Shown: piece by piece, positions 17,088 through 25,951 of the stretch
How the letters are laid out: the number at the start of each line of letters is the position of its first letter
Numbering within the stretch: the first letter of the stretch is position 1
Assembly (NCBI GenBank): GCA_009733745.1
Contig: WNWL01000002.1
Location: forward strand, 310,001 to 374,000
Length of the DNA: 64,000 nucleotides
Direction of reading: 5' to 3'
DNA from: Oceanobacillus sp. HTM 045
GTDB taxonomy: Bacteria; Pseudomonadota; Alphaproteobacteria; Rhodobacterales; Rhodobacteraceae
Position numbers and translations under genes: made by a program
Notes under the pieces: generated by a model
The model's input: only the letters and a program-made list of their open reading frames with translations
What the model was told of the DNA's origin: nothing
Databases searched by the model: none

Positions 17088-18545
17088 TTACAGCACCGGG
17101 ATCGGCACGAAGCGCAGGTCGCCCGCGCTCAGCACCAGGAACAGCAGCGAGCGCCGCCCGGCGTCGCGCGCCGTCTCGATCTGGTCGCGCACGTCCTTCG
17201 GCGTGGCCACCGGGGTCTGGCCGACCTCGACGATCACGTCGCCGCGCTGCAGGCCCTTCTCCGCCGCCGGCGAGCCGGCCAGCACGTCGACCACCAGCAC
17301 GCCGGTCACGTCGCGGCCGAGGTCGAGCTGGCCGCGCGCGGCGGGGCTGAGGTCGCTAAGGGTCAGGCCGATCTCGTCGAGCACCATCTCCTCGGGCGCC
17401 GCATCCGGCAACGCGTTGGCCGGGATCGGCTCCGGGCCGCCCTCGTCCAGCAGGCCCAGCGTGACCTTCAGGGTCAGCGTCTTGCCCTCGCGGAACACGG
17501 TGACGCGCACGACCTTGTCGACCGGGGTCTCCGCGACCATGCGCGGCAGGTCCTGCATCGCCGACACGTCCTTGCCGTCGAAGCTGATGATCACGTCGCC
17601 GACCTCGAGCCCGCCGGCCTCGGCCGGGCCGCCCTCGGTCACCTCGGCGACCAGCGCGCCCATCGGCTTCTCCATGCCCAGCGCCTCGGCCATCTCCGAG
17701 TCCACCGTCTGGATGCGGACGCCGAGCCAGCCGCGCCGGGTCATGCCGAACTCGCGTAGCTGGCTGACCACGTTGGCGACGATGTTGGAGGGCACCGAGA
17801 AGCCGATGCCGATGGAGCCGCCCGAGGGCGAGATGATCGCCGTGTTCACGCCGATGACCTCGCCGGCCATGTTGAACAGCGGCCCGCCCGAGTTGCCCCG
17901 GTTGATCGCCGCGTCGGTCTGGATGAAGTCGTCATAGGGCCCGGCGTCGATCCGCCGGTTGCGGGCCGAGATGATGCCGGCTGAGACCGATCCGCCAAGG
18001 CCGAACGGGTTGCCGATGGCCAGCACCCAGTCGCCCACCCGCGCCGTTTCGCTGTCGCCGAAGCTGACGAAGGCCAGCGGCTCCTCGGGCTCGACCTTCA
18101 GGAGCGCGATGTCGGTCTTGGAATCGGTGCCGATCAGGGTCGCTTCCAGCTCGGTGCCGTCGGTGAAGATCACGGTGATCTCGTCGGCGGCCTCGATGAC
18201 GTGGTTGTTGGTGACGATGTAGCCGTCGCCCGAGATCACGAAACCCGACCCGAGGGACCGTTCGGTGCGCGGCTCCGGCTGGCCGTCCCGCTCCATGAAG
18301 TCGCGCAGGAGATCGTCGAGCGGCGAGCCTTCCGGCAGCGGCGGCAGGCCGCCCGGCCGTTCCACCCGCTGCGCCGTCGAGATGTTCACCACTGCCGGCG
18401 ACAGGCGCTCGGCGAGATCGGCGAAACTGTCTGGAAGCGCATGGGCCTGGCGGGGGGCGGCAAGCCCCGTGGCGAGCATCACCGCGAGCATCAATGCAGC
18501 CGCGGCGCGCACCGGCGCGAATGGATTCCTTCGGGTCAGAACCAT
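17088..18545 (-). CDS. Do-type periplasmic serine endoprotease (DegP/HtrA)
   Basis: A 485-residue envelope protease and chaperone. A signal peptide ends QAHA (about residue 36). The trypsin-like domain has the triad His in TNNHVIE, Asp in KTDIALLKV and Ser in RGNSGGPLFN. Two PDZ domains follow (GWLGVRIQTVD through VFREGKTL, and GVLVVDVLAGSPAAEKGLQRGDVI in two blocks). It lies at the end of a DUF2065-HflC-HflK cluster, as in many alphaproteobacteria, where these proteins act together in membrane protein quality control. Confidence 0.95.
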   Translation of the reverse strand: MVLTRRNPFAPVRAAAALMLAVMLATGLAAPRQAHALPDSFADLAERLSPAVVNISTAQRVERPGGLPPLPEGSPLDDLLRDFMERDGQPEPRTERSLGSGFVISGDGYIVTNNHVIEAADEITVIFTDGTELEATLIGTDSKTDIALLKVEPEEPLAFVSFGDSETARVGDWVLAIGNPFGLGGSVSAGIISARNRRIDAGPYDDFIQTDAAINRGNSGGPLFNMAGEVIGVNTAIISPSGGSIGIGFSVPSNIVANVVSQLREFGMTRRGWLGVRIQTVDSEMAEALGMEKPMGALVAEVTEGGPAEAGGLEVGDVIISFDGKDVSAMQDLPRMVAETPVDKVVRVTVFREGKTLTLKVTLGLLDEGGPEPIPANALPDAAPEEMVLDEIGLTLSDLSPAARGQLDLGRDVTGVLVVDVLAGSPAAEKGLQRGDVIVEVGQTPVATPKDVRDQIETARDAGRRSLLFLVLSAGDLRFVPIPVL

Positions 18546-18603
18546 CCTCGAGTTCTCCTCCTGAATGTCCGCTTGCCGGCGGGCTTGCAGCCAGCCGGCT
18601 GTC

Positions 18604-18786
18604 TTATCCCCTGATCAACAGGTAGAGCGCCGCACCCGCCGCCGCAACTCCGACGCCGATCATTCTCAGACGCTGGCCGTCGATGGCGCGCATCGCGGCG
18701 ATCAGCTCCGGCACGGAGCCCGCGAAGATTGCCAGCGCGAGCCCCTCGATCACCATCACCAGCGCGATCGCCGCGGCAAGATCCAC
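18604..18786 (-). CDS. DUF2065 small membrane protein
   Basis: A 60-residue protein with two predicted membrane helices (about 5-25 and 40-58) separated by a short loop with GQRLR. It matches the DUF2065 family (YjeT-like) that sits beside hflC in many proteobacteria. It is 10 nt after the hflC stop and 58 nt before degP. Its role is unknown; the position suggests membrane quality control. Confidence 0.85.
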   Translation of the reverse strand: MDLAAAIALVMVIEGLALAIFAGSVPELIAAMRAIDGQRLRMIGVGVAAAGAALYLLIRG

Positions 18787-18796
18787 CGGGCCCCGC

Positions 18797-19933
18797 CTAG
18801 TCCGTGGTGGTGGCCGGCGCGGTCGCCGGGTCCGGCACCAGGCTTGCGGCCGGGTCGGTGACGGCCCCGGTCACAGGCTCCGTGACAGGCTCGGCCACCG
18901 ATTCCGTGACCGGCTCGGACTCGGTCACCGGCTCCGCAGCCGGCTCGGCGCCGAGCTGCAGGTCCGTCTCGGGCAGCGCGCCCTGCTCGGTGCCCGGCTC
19001 CGGCGCGCGTTCGGGCAGCGTGTCCGGCACCGGCAGGAGCGGCATCGCCGCACCAGCGGCCCCGCCGCCTGCCGAGTGCTCCATCCCGGTCAGGAGCTGG
19101 CACACGTCGGTCCCCGGCGCGATCACCAGCGAGGTGGTCTGGCCCTTGATCGCCCGCTCGCAGGCCATCAGCTCGCGGTAGAAGGCGAAGAACTCCCGAT
19201 CGGCGCCGAACGCATCGGCGTAGATCTTGTTGCGCTCCGCGTCGGCCTGGCCGCGAATGATCTGCGCCTCGCGCTCGGCGTTCGAGACGATCACCACCGA
19301 CTCGCGGTCGGCGGCGGCCATCACCGCCTGGGCGATCTCCTTGCCTCGGGCGCGCAGGTCGCGGGCCTCGCGCTGACGCTCGGCCTTCATCCGCTCGTAG
19401 GTGGCGGCGAGGTTCTCGTCCGGCAGGTCGGCGCGGCGGATGCGGACGTCGACGATCACGACGCCGAGCTTTACCGCCTCGCCGCGCGCCGCGCTGGCGA
19501 TCCGCCCCATCAGGGCGGTACGCTCGGGCGAGAGGATCGCGTCGGACGGAACCGAACCCAGCACCTCGCGCAACGCCGAGCGGACGATGCGCTGCAGAAG
19601 CTGCTCCGCGCCCTCCTCGTCCTGCGCCGCCTGGCGGAGCATGACGGGGTCGGTGATGCGCCAGCGGGCGAAGGCGTCGACCACAAGGCGGCGGTCGTCC
19701 AGCGGCGTGACCTCGATCTCCGAGGTCTCCAGCGACAGGATCCGGTCGTCGTAGAGGATCACGTTCTGAAGCAGCGGAACCTTGAAGTAGATGCCCGGGT
19801 CCGTGACCGTGCGCTTGACCTGGCCGAACTGGAGCACCAGCGCCTGCTTGCGCTCGTCGACGATGAACACCGCCGACCAGACCAGCAGGAGCAGGATGCC
19901 GAGCGGAATCAGGATGATCGGAAGACGTTTCAT
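18797..19933 (-). CDS. hflC: HflC, SPFH-domain regulator of FtsH protease
   Basis: A 378-residue membrane-anchored SPFH (prohibitin-type) protein that assembles with HflK around FtsH. One N-terminal helix (about 4-24) is followed by the SPFH domain (FIVDERKQALVLQFGQVKR) and a coiled coil (KAERQREARDLRARG, AEREAQIIRGQADAE). The tail after residue about 300 is unusual: Pro/Glu/Thr/Ala-rich, with EPVTES/EPVTEP-like units. The start overlaps the hflK stop by one base. Confidence 0.93.
   Translation of the reverse strand: MKRLPIILIPLGILLLLVWSAVFIVDERKQALVLQFGQVKRTVTDPGIYFKVPLLQNVILYDDRILSLETSEIEVTPLDDRRLVVDAFARWRITDPVMLRQAAQDEEGAEQLLQRIVRSALREVLGSVPSDAILSPERTALMGRIASAARGEAVKLGVVIVDVRIRRADLPDENLAATYERMKAERQREARDLRARGKEIAQAVMAAADRESVVIVSNAEREAQIIRGQADAERNKIYADAFGADREFFAFYRELMACERAIKGQTTSLVIAPGTDVCQLLTGMEHSAGGGAAGAAMPLLPVPDTLPERAPEPGTEQGALPETDLQLGAEPAAEPVTESEPVTESVAEPVTEPVTGAVTDPAASLVPDPATAPATTTD
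18850..18950 (-). repeat. Imperfect tandem repeats encoding EPVTES-like units
   Basis: The 3' part of hflC carries short imperfect repeats of GGCTCGG/GGTCACCGG-type units, read as EPVTES, EPVTES and EPVTEP with variants. This low-complexity tail is outside the SPFH domain. Confidence 0.6.
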
Positions 19934-21144
19934 CAGTTCGTCCCTCCCGAATTGGTCCCGGCGGAGCCGCGGCGCAGCTCGTTCAGCGGCAGGTAGGGCA
20001 CCACGCCGCTACCGCCTGCGCCGCCACCGGCCTTCTCGTCGATGATGATCTTGTCTACGTCGCCCAGCACCCGCTCGATGGTCTCGAGATACAGGCGCTG
20101 GCGGGTCACTTCCGGCGCAGCCTGGTACTCGGCCAGGATCGACGTGAAGCGCGACGCCTCACCCTTGGCCTCGTTGACCACCTTTGCGCGGTAGCCTTCC
20201 GCCTCCTGCTCGATCTTCGCCGCCTCGCCTCGGGCGCGCGCGAGCACCTCGTTGCGGTAGGCCTCGGCCCGGTTCTCCTCGGTCGCGCGGTCCTGCTCGG
20301 CGGCCTGCACGTCCTTGAAGGCCGCGATGACGTCGCCCGGCGGGTCGGCGCGCTCGAAGTTGACGCGGACGATGTTCACGCCCGACTCGTAGCTGTCGAG
20401 GATCGTCTGGACGATGTCCATCACCTCCTGCGCGATCACGCCGCGGTCGCGGTTCAGGATCGGCTTCATTTCCGAACGGCCGATCACCTCGCGCATGGCC
20501 GACTCGGCCACCGCCCGGATCGTCACCTCCGGGTCGGAGAGGTTGAACAGGTACTTCGCCGGGTCGGAGATGTTCCAGACCACCTGGAAGTCGATGTCGA
20601 TGATGTTCTCGTCGCCCGTCAGCATCAGCCCCGCGTCGCCGCGGCGCGTGCCGGTGGAATAGCCGATGCTCACCACCTCCTCGCGCGTGACCGGCAGCAC
20701 CTCGTGCGTGACCAGCGGCCAGGGCGCGAAGTTGAGGCCGGGGCTGCCGATCTCGGAGAACTCCCCGAGGAACAGTTCGACCGACTTCTCCTCGGGCTTG
20801 ACCGTGTAGAACGACATGCTCGCCCAGGCGACCGCCAGGACCGCCGGCACGATCACCGGCAGGAACTTCTCGAACCGGCCGCCGGGCCCGCGCCCGCCGC
20901 CGCCGCGCCCGCCACGGCCACCGCCGCCGCCGAGCACCACCTTCAGCCGGTCGCGGCCCTGCCGGAACAGATCCTCCAGGTCCGGCCCGCCGCCGCCCTG
21001 GCCGCCGCCGCCGCCCCCGCCGGAGCCGCCGCCATTGCCGCTGCCCCAGGGGCTCTTGCCGCCGCCGCGGTTCCCGCCGCCGGATCCGCCGGAGCCGCCG
21101 CCCCAGGGGCCGCCGCCGCCGCCGTTGCTGCTGTTGAAAGGCAT
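19933..21144 (-). CDS. hflK: HflK, SPFH-domain regulator of FtsH protease
   Basis: A 403-residue partner of HflC. The first 90 residues are extremely Gly-rich (GGG, GGN and RGG runs), as in other HflK proteins but longer than usual. A membrane helix at about 93-113 and an SPFH domain (FYTVKPEEKSVELFLGEF, IIDIDFQVVWNISDPAKYLF) follow. Then come a long coiled coil rich in Glu/Ala/Arg and the ending VPYLPLNELRR. It is the first gene of the hflK-hflC-DUF2065-degP run. Confidence 0.95.
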   Translation of the reverse strand: MPFNSSNGGGGGPWGGGSGGSGGGNRGGGKSPWGSGNGGGSGGGGGGGQGGGGPDLEDLFRQGRDRLKVVLGGGGGRGGRGGGGRGPGGRFEKFLPVIVPAVLAVAWASMSFYTVKPEEKSVELFLGEFSEIGSPGLNFAPWPLVTHEVLPVTREEVVSIGYSTGTRRGDAGLMLTGDENIIDIDFQVVWNISDPAKYLFNLSDPEVTIRAVAESAMREVIGRSEMKPILNRDRGVIAQEVMDIVQTILDSYESGVNIVRVNFERADPPGDVIAAFKDVQAAEQDRATEENRAEAYRNEVLARARGEAAKIEQEAEGYRAKVVNEAKGEASRFTSILAEYQAAPEVTRQRLYLETIERVLGDVDKIIIDEKAGGGAGGSGVVPYLPLNELRRGSAGTNSGGTN

Positions 21145-21367
21145 TTCGTCAATCCTCCCGCGCGCGTGTCAGCGCCGCGCCATTCCCGCCGCCATGTTCT
21201 CCGCGGCCCGCGCCTCGCGTCGCCGCGGCGCGCAGCCTCACAGCCGACTTAAGCGAGCAGGCCGGTGAATCAAGCAAAACCGGTCCGCTGGCGACCATCC
21301 GCCCCGCCCGAGTTGCCTCGCCGAACCAACACCCGCCGAACCAAGCCCCACTGAACCTGCCCGCCCG

Positions 21368-22723
21368 TCACGCGACGGGCGAGCGCATCGTGACCAGTTC
21401 CTCCGACGCCGTGGGGTGCACCGCCACGGTGTTGTCGAAGTCGTCCTTCGTGGCGCCCATGCGGACCGCAACCCCGGCGAGCTGGATCATCTCGCCCGCA
21501 CCGTGCCCGGCGAGGTGAACGCCCAGCACCTTCCGCGTGTCCTTCGCGACCACCAGCTTCATCAGCATCTTCTCGTCGCGCCCCGACAGGGTATGCACCA
21601 TCGGCCGGAAGGTCGAGCGGTAGATTTCCACCTCGCCCTCCTCGCGCGCCTGCGCCTCGGTCAGGCCCACGGTCCCCAGCTCCGGCTGGGTGAAGACCGC
21701 GGTCGGCACGGTGGCATGGTCGGCCTTGGTCGGCTTCGCGCCGAACACCGTGTCGGCGAAGGCATGGCCCTCGCGGATCGCCACCGGCGTCAGCGCCATC
21801 CGGTCGGTCACGTCGCCCACCGCGAAGATCGACGGCACGTTCGACTGCGACCACTCGTCCACCACCACCTCGCCGTTGCGGCCGAGCGCCACGCCCGCCG
21901 CGTCCAGCCCGAGACCCTCGGTGTTGGGGATCCGGCCGGTGGCGTAGAGCACGAAATCCGCCTCCAGCGTGTCGCCCGAGCGGAGCGCGATCTCGTAGCC
22001 GCCCTCCTTCTCGCGGATCTCGGTGACATCCTCGTTGATCCGCAGCTCGATGCCCTTCTTGCGCATCTCGGTCGCGGCATGGTCGCGCAGGTCGTCGTCG
22101 AAGCCGCGCAGGATCTGCGGCCCGCGGTAGACCTGCACCACCTGCGTGCCGAGCCCGTTCAGGATACAGGCGAACTCGCTGGCGATGTAGCCGCCGCCGA
22201 CGATCACCACCCGCTCCGGCTGGTGCGGCAGCTCGAAGATCTCGTTCGAGGTCTGCGCGTGGTGCGAGCCGGGAAAGTCGGGCACGAAGGGCGTGCCGCC
22301 GGTAGCGATCAGGATGTGCTTGGCCGTCACCTGCTCGCCGTGGCTGGCGAGGTGCACGGTGTGCGGGTCCAGCACCGTCGCCCGGCAGCGGAAGATCTCC
22401 GCCCCCGCGGTGTCGAGGTTGCGGGCGTAGATCCCCTCCAGCCGGGCGATCTCGGTGTTCTTGGCGTCCATGAACCTGGCCCAGTCGAACCGCCGCTCGC
22501 CCACGTCCCAGCCGAACCCGGCCGCGTCCTCGAAATGCTCGGCATAGGTCGAGGCGTAGACCATCAGCTTCTTCGGCACGCAGCCGCGGATCACGCAGGT
22601 CCCGCCGAAGCGGTACTCCTCCGCGACGCCCACCTTCGCGCCATACTGCGCCGCGATACGCGCCGCCCGGACGCCACCGGAACCTCCGCCGATGACGAAG
22701 AGGTCGTAGTCGAACTCGGCCAA
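21368..22723 (-). CDS. gor: Glutathione-disulfide reductase
   Basis: A 451-residue pyridine nucleotide-disulfide oxidoreductase reducing GSSG with NADPH. It shows the FAD fold IGGGSGGVRAA (about 11), the redox disulfide in GGTCVIRGCVPKK, the NAD(P) fold VIVGGGYIASEFA (about 170), FAVGDVTDRMALTPVA, and the C-terminal catalytic His in HPTASEELVTM. It is followed upstream by rpiA, 10 nt away; both likely share a transcript and link NADPH supply to thiol redox. Confidence 0.95.
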   Translation of the reverse strand: MAEFDYDLFVIGGGSGGVRAARIAAQYGAKVGVAEEYRFGGTCVIRGCVPKKLMVYASTYAEHFEDAAGFGWDVGERRFDWARFMDAKNTEIARLEGIYARNLDTAGAEIFRCRATVLDPHTVHLASHGEQVTAKHILIATGGTPFVPDFPGSHHAQTSNEIFELPHQPERVVIVGGGYIASEFACILNGLGTQVVQVYRGPQILRGFDDDLRDHAATEMRKKGIELRINEDVTEIREKEGGYEIALRSGDTLEADFVLYATGRIPNTEGLGLDAAGVALGRNGEVVVDEWSQSNVPSIFAVGDVTDRMALTPVAIREGHAFADTVFGAKPTKADHATVPTAVFTQPELGTVGLTEAQAREEGEVEIYRSTFRPMVHTLSGRDEKMLMKLVVAKDTRKVLGVHLAGHGAGEMIQLAGVAVRMGATKDDFDNTVAVHPTASEELVTMRSPVA

Positions 22724-22733
22724 GGCCGCCTCC

Positions 22734-23450
22734 TCAGGTATTTTGCCCGTATATCCTCACGGTCCCGTCGGCGGCCCCGACGATCACCCTCTCGGCGATG
22801 CCGCAGAAGAGGCCCGTGTCGACCACCCCCGGCACCTGGTTCAGCGCCGCGTTCAGCCTCGCCGGGTCGCCGATGCGCCCGAGGCTCAGGTCGACGATGA
22901 AATGGTTCTCGTCAGTTATGAACGGCTGGCCGCGCTGCAAGCGCAGGCTGCTCGCGCGATCGTCAACGTCGTGATCCTTCAGCACCCGCTCCATCAGGTG
23001 GCGCGTGGTCTCCCAGCCGAACGGCACGATCTCGACCGGCAGCGGGAAGCGGCCGAGCACCTCCACCTCCTTCGAGGCGTCGGCGATGATCACCACCCGC
23101 GCCGAGGCGGCGGCGACGATCTTCTCCTGCAACAGCGCCCCGCCGCCGCCCTTGATCAGGTTGAGGTTCGGGTCGAACTCGTCCGCCCCGTCCACCGTCA
23201 TGTCGAGGAAGCCGAGATCGTCGAGCGTGGTCAGCTTGATGCCCCAGCCCTCGGCCTGCTCGCCGGTGCGGATCGAGGTCGGCACGCAGGTCACGTCCAG
23301 CCCCTCGGTCGAGACCTTCATGCCCAGCAGTTCCACGAACCACGCCGCGGTCGAGCCGGTGCCGAGCCCGAGCCGCATCCCCGGCTCCACCAGCTCCAGC
23401 GCGGCCGCGGCGGCGCTCCGCTTGGCGATGTCTGCGTCAGTCAGCTCCAT
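22734..23450 (-). CDS. rpiA: Ribose-5-phosphate isomerase A
   Basis: A 238-residue enzyme interconverting ribose-5-P and ribulose-5-P in the pentose phosphate pathway. The motifs GLGTGSTAAWFV (about 31), TVDGADEFDPNLNLIKGGGGAL (in pieces; catalytic Asp and Glu) and IADASKEVEVLGRFPLPVE are conserved. It is upstream of gor in the same orientation with a 10-nt gap. Confidence 0.96.
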   Translation of the reverse strand: MELTDADIAKRSAAAAALELVEPGMRLGLGTGSTAAWFVELLGMKVSTEGLDVTCVPTSIRTGEQAEGWGIKLTTLDDLGFLDMTVDGADEFDPNLNLIKGGGGALLQEKIVAAASARVVIIADASKEVEVLGRFPLPVEIVPFGWETTRHLMERVLKDHDVDDRASSLRLQRGQPFITDENHFIVDLSLGRIGDPARLNAALNQVPGVVDTGLFCGIAERVIVGAADGTVRIYGQNT

Positions 23451-23690
23451 CGGCTCGGCTCCAATCGGTCATGTTCACGGGGCACTCCGGGGAAAGGTGG
23501 TTCGGGTAACGGGTCCGGCGGGCGGGGCGCATCATACCCATGTGGCCCCGGCTTGCCAGCACCGGTTGGGGGCCGCGCGGTCCGGGGCCTGCGCGGCGTC
23601 CTGTCGCGGGTTGGCGGGGCGAAGTCGCGAACGCGCGCCAAACCCGCGCCGCGCTGTCATAATAGGGGGCGTCAGCAACCGGGGCGGGCG

Positions 23691-25088
23691 ATGTTCCTCA
23701 GCGTCTTCGACATCTTCAAGATCGGCGTCGGGCCGTCCTCGTCGCACACGATGGGGCCGATGGTCGCCGCCGCGCGCTTCCTCGCCGACCTGCGCGGCGG
23801 GCGCGACCGGGTGCCGGGCGCGGGCGCGCCGGCGCGGCTCGGCTGCCGCCTGCACGGCTCGCTCGCCTTCACCGGCCACGGCCACGCCACCGACCGCGCG
23901 GTGATCCTCGGCCTCGCCGGGTTCGAGCCCGCCACGCTGGACGCCGAGAAGGCCGAGGCGGCGCTGAAGGCGATCTCCACCCATCACCAGATCGAGGCGG
24001 AAGGGCTCGGCACGCTCGCCTTCGACCCCGGCGCGGACCTCGTCTTCGACTACGGCCCGCCCCTGCCGCAGCACGCCAACGCGCTGGTGCTGAACGCCTG
24101 GGACGCCGACGGCCATCTCTGCCTGACCGAGACCTACTTCTCCATCGGCGGCGGCTTCGTGCAGACCGAGGCGGAGATGAAGGCCGCCGCGGGCGAGGCC
24201 GGCGCGGTACCGGCGGAGGTGCCCTACCCGTTCCGCAGCGCCGCCGACATGCTGGCGATGGCCGCGAAATCGGGCCTGTCGATCGCGGCGATGAAACGCG
24301 CCAACGAGGAGGTGTTCCGTACCCGCGCCGAGCTCGACGCCGGGCTCGACCGCACCTGGGAGGTGATGGAGAACTGCATCTCCCGCGGCCTCGCCTCCGG
24401 CGGCATCCTGCCCGGCGGGCTCAACGTCCGCCGCCGGGCCAGGGCGATCCACGAACAGCTCCTCGCCGAGCAGAGCCGCAACCTCGTCGCCCCGCACGCG
24501 GTGAACGACTGGCTCTCGGTCTACGCCATGGCCGTGAACGAGGAGAACGCCGCCGGCGGGCAGGTGGTGACCTCGCCCACCAACGGCGCGGCCGGCGTGG
24601 TGCCCGCGGTGATCCGCTACCATCTCGACCACATCGTCGGCGCGAAGCGGGAGGACGTGCGCGACATGCTGCTCACCGCCGCCGCAATCGGCGGGCTGAT
24701 CAAGTTCAACGCCTCGATCTCCGGCGCGGAATGCGGCTGCCAGGCCGAGGTCGGCTCGGCCTCGGCGATGGGCGCGGCGGCGCTGGCCGCGGCGCTGGGC
24801 GGCACGCCAGAGCAGGTCGAGAACGCCGCCGAGATCGCGCTGGAACACCACCTCGGCATGACCTGCGACCCGATCAAGGGCCTCGTGCAGGTTCCCTGCA
24901 TCGAGCGCAACGGCCTCGGCGCCATCAAGGCGGTCTCCGCCGCCTCCCTCGCCCTCCGCGGCGACGGCAAGCACCTCGTCAGCCTCGACAACTGCATCCG
25001 CACCATGCGCGACACCGGCCGCGACATGTCCGAGAAGTACAAGGAAACCTCGCTCGGCGGCCTCGCCGTCAACGTGCCCGACTGCTGA
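23691..25088 (+). CDS. sdaA: L-serine dehydratase, iron-sulfur dependent, single chain
   Basis: A 465-residue enzyme converting L-serine to pyruvate and ammonia with a [4Fe-4S] cluster. The beta-type N-terminal domain starts [21 protein letters not shown], and the alpha-type domain carries cluster Cys residues in [16 protein letters not shown] and [18 protein letters not shown]. The start follows GGGGCGGGCG and leaves a 240-nt upstream gap in which I see no other gene. Single-chain length matches proteobacterial SdaA. Confidence 0.95.
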   Translation: MFLSVFDIFKIGVGPSSSHTMGPMVAAARFLADLRGGRDRVPGAGAPARLGCRLHGSLAFTGHGHATDRAVILGLAGFEPATLDAEKAEAALKAISTHHQIEAEGLGTLAFDPGADLVFDYGPPLPQHANALVLNAWDADGHLCLTETYFSIGGGFVQTEAEMKAAAGEAGAVPAEVPYPFRSAADMLAMAAKSGLSIAAMKRANEEVFRTRAELDAGLDRTWEVMENCISRGLASGGILPGGLNVRRRARAIHEQLLAEQSRNLVAPHAVNDWLSVYAMAVNEENAAGGQVVTSPTNGAAGVVPAVIRYHLDHIVGAKREDVRDMLLTAAAIGGLIKFNASISGAECGCQAEVGSASAMGAAALAAALGGTPEQVENAAEIALEHHLGMTCDPIKGLVQVPCIERNGLGAIKAVSAASLALRGDGKHLVSLDNCIRTMRDTGRDMSEKYKETSLGGLAVNVPDC

Positions 25089-25121
25089 ACGCGGCTGCTG
25101 AGCCCGACTGCGGAGCGCGCC

Positions 25122-25484
25122 TCAGCGCGGATAGGCCAGCCCCCACTCGCGCAGCGCCATGATCGCCTCGCGCAGGCGCAGGCCCTTCTCCGTCAGGCTG
25201 TAGTCCACCCGCGGCGGCACCACGGCGTGGACCTCGCGGTGCACCACCCCGTCCGCCTCCAGCTCGCGCAGCTGCTTGGTCAGGCTGCGCTGGCTCACGT
25301 TCTCGATCCGCCGCGCCAGCTCGTTGAAGCGCAGCGTGCCCTCGAACAGGTGGTAGACGATCAGGCCTTTCCACTTGCCCGAGATCTGCTCCAGCGCCGC
25401 CTCGACCGGGCAGCCGGGGCTGCAGTCGTAGCGCGCGAAGCGCGTCCTCGCCTCCGCCGCGGCGGGTTTGACGGTATCCTTCAT
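25122..25484 (-). CDS. HxlR-family transcriptional regulator
   Basis: A 120-residue winged-helix regulator. It has the HxlR signature CPVEAALEQISGKWKGLIVYHL, then LRFNELARRIENVSQRSLTKQLRELEADG and VDYSLTEKGLRLR. An N-terminal Cys-rich element (YDCSPGCPVE) resembles the thiol sensors of quinone-responsive members. The ATG at 25484 is preferred to one at 25517, which would begin inside a dyad that looks like its operator. It is divergent from monooxygenase and quinone-oxidoreductase genes, its likely targets. Confidence 0.9.
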   Translation of the reverse strand: MKDTVKPAAAEARTRFARYDCSPGCPVEAALEQISGKWKGLIVYHLFEGTLRFNELARRIENVSQRSLTKQLRELEADGVVHREVHAVVPPRVDYSLTEKGLRLREAIMALREWGLAYPR

Positions 25485-25497
25485 GTGCCTATGGGCC

Positions 25498-25522
25498 GAT
25501 TGTGTGCGTACTTGCACGATTG
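25498..25522. promoter_or_regulatory. Dyad operator in divergent HxlR region
   Basis: GTGC-GTACTT-GCAC (25504-25517) is flanked on both sides by GATTG in direct orientation with 20-nt spacing. It lies 14 nt upstream of the HxlR ATG, suiting autoregulation. Confidence 0.45.
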
Positions 25523-25626
25523 CGCCTGCCCGCGCATATGCCTGCGCGCGGCCGGGAAGTCAAAGCCGCCCGAAATCCAGAACATCCGGCACCCCGGATG
25601 CCGGAGAACAGCAGGGAGACGCCGAC

Positions 25627-25914
25627 ATGCCGCTGACCATCCTCGCCCGGATCATCGCCGCCCCCGGCAGCGAAGCCCTCCTGCGCGCCGAGCTGGAAAA
25701 GCTGGTGCCGCCCACCCGCGCCGAGGCGGGCTGCCTGCAGTACGACCTGCACACCGACAACGACGACCCGCGCGTCTTCGTCTTCTACGAGACCTGGGAG
25801 AGCCGCGAGCTCTGGCAGGCGCACATGAACGCGCCCCACCTCGCCGCCTACCGGGCCGCCACCGAGGGCGCCGTGGAGGCCTTCGCGCTCAACGAGATGA
25901 CCCGGATCGCCTGA
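25627..25914 (+). CDS. Antibiotic biosynthesis monooxygenase (ABM)-type protein
   Basis: A 95-residue ABM-fold protein with LTILARIIAAPGSEALLRAELEKL, GCLQYDLHTDNDDPRVFVFYETWESRELW (in pieces) and HMNAPHLAAY. Homologues include the YgiN quinol monooxygenase type. It is followed by a quinone-oxidoreductase-like gene and lies opposite an HxlR regulator, a set typical of quinone or electrophile defence. The heading AGGGAGACGCCGAC gives a ribosome site. Confidence 0.85.
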   Translation: MPLTILARIIAAPGSEALLRAELEKLVPPTRAEAGCLQYDLHTDNDDPRVFVFYETWESRELWQAHMNAPHLAAYRAATEGAVEAFALNEMTRIA

Positions 25915-25951
25915 TCCGCCCGCTTCACCGACACCCGAGGAGACCCCCGCC

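Noticed and set aside
20870-21130. GGC/GCC-rich tract as a noncoding repeat or CRISPR-like array
   Set aside because: It is the coding sequence for the Gly-rich N-terminus of HflK.
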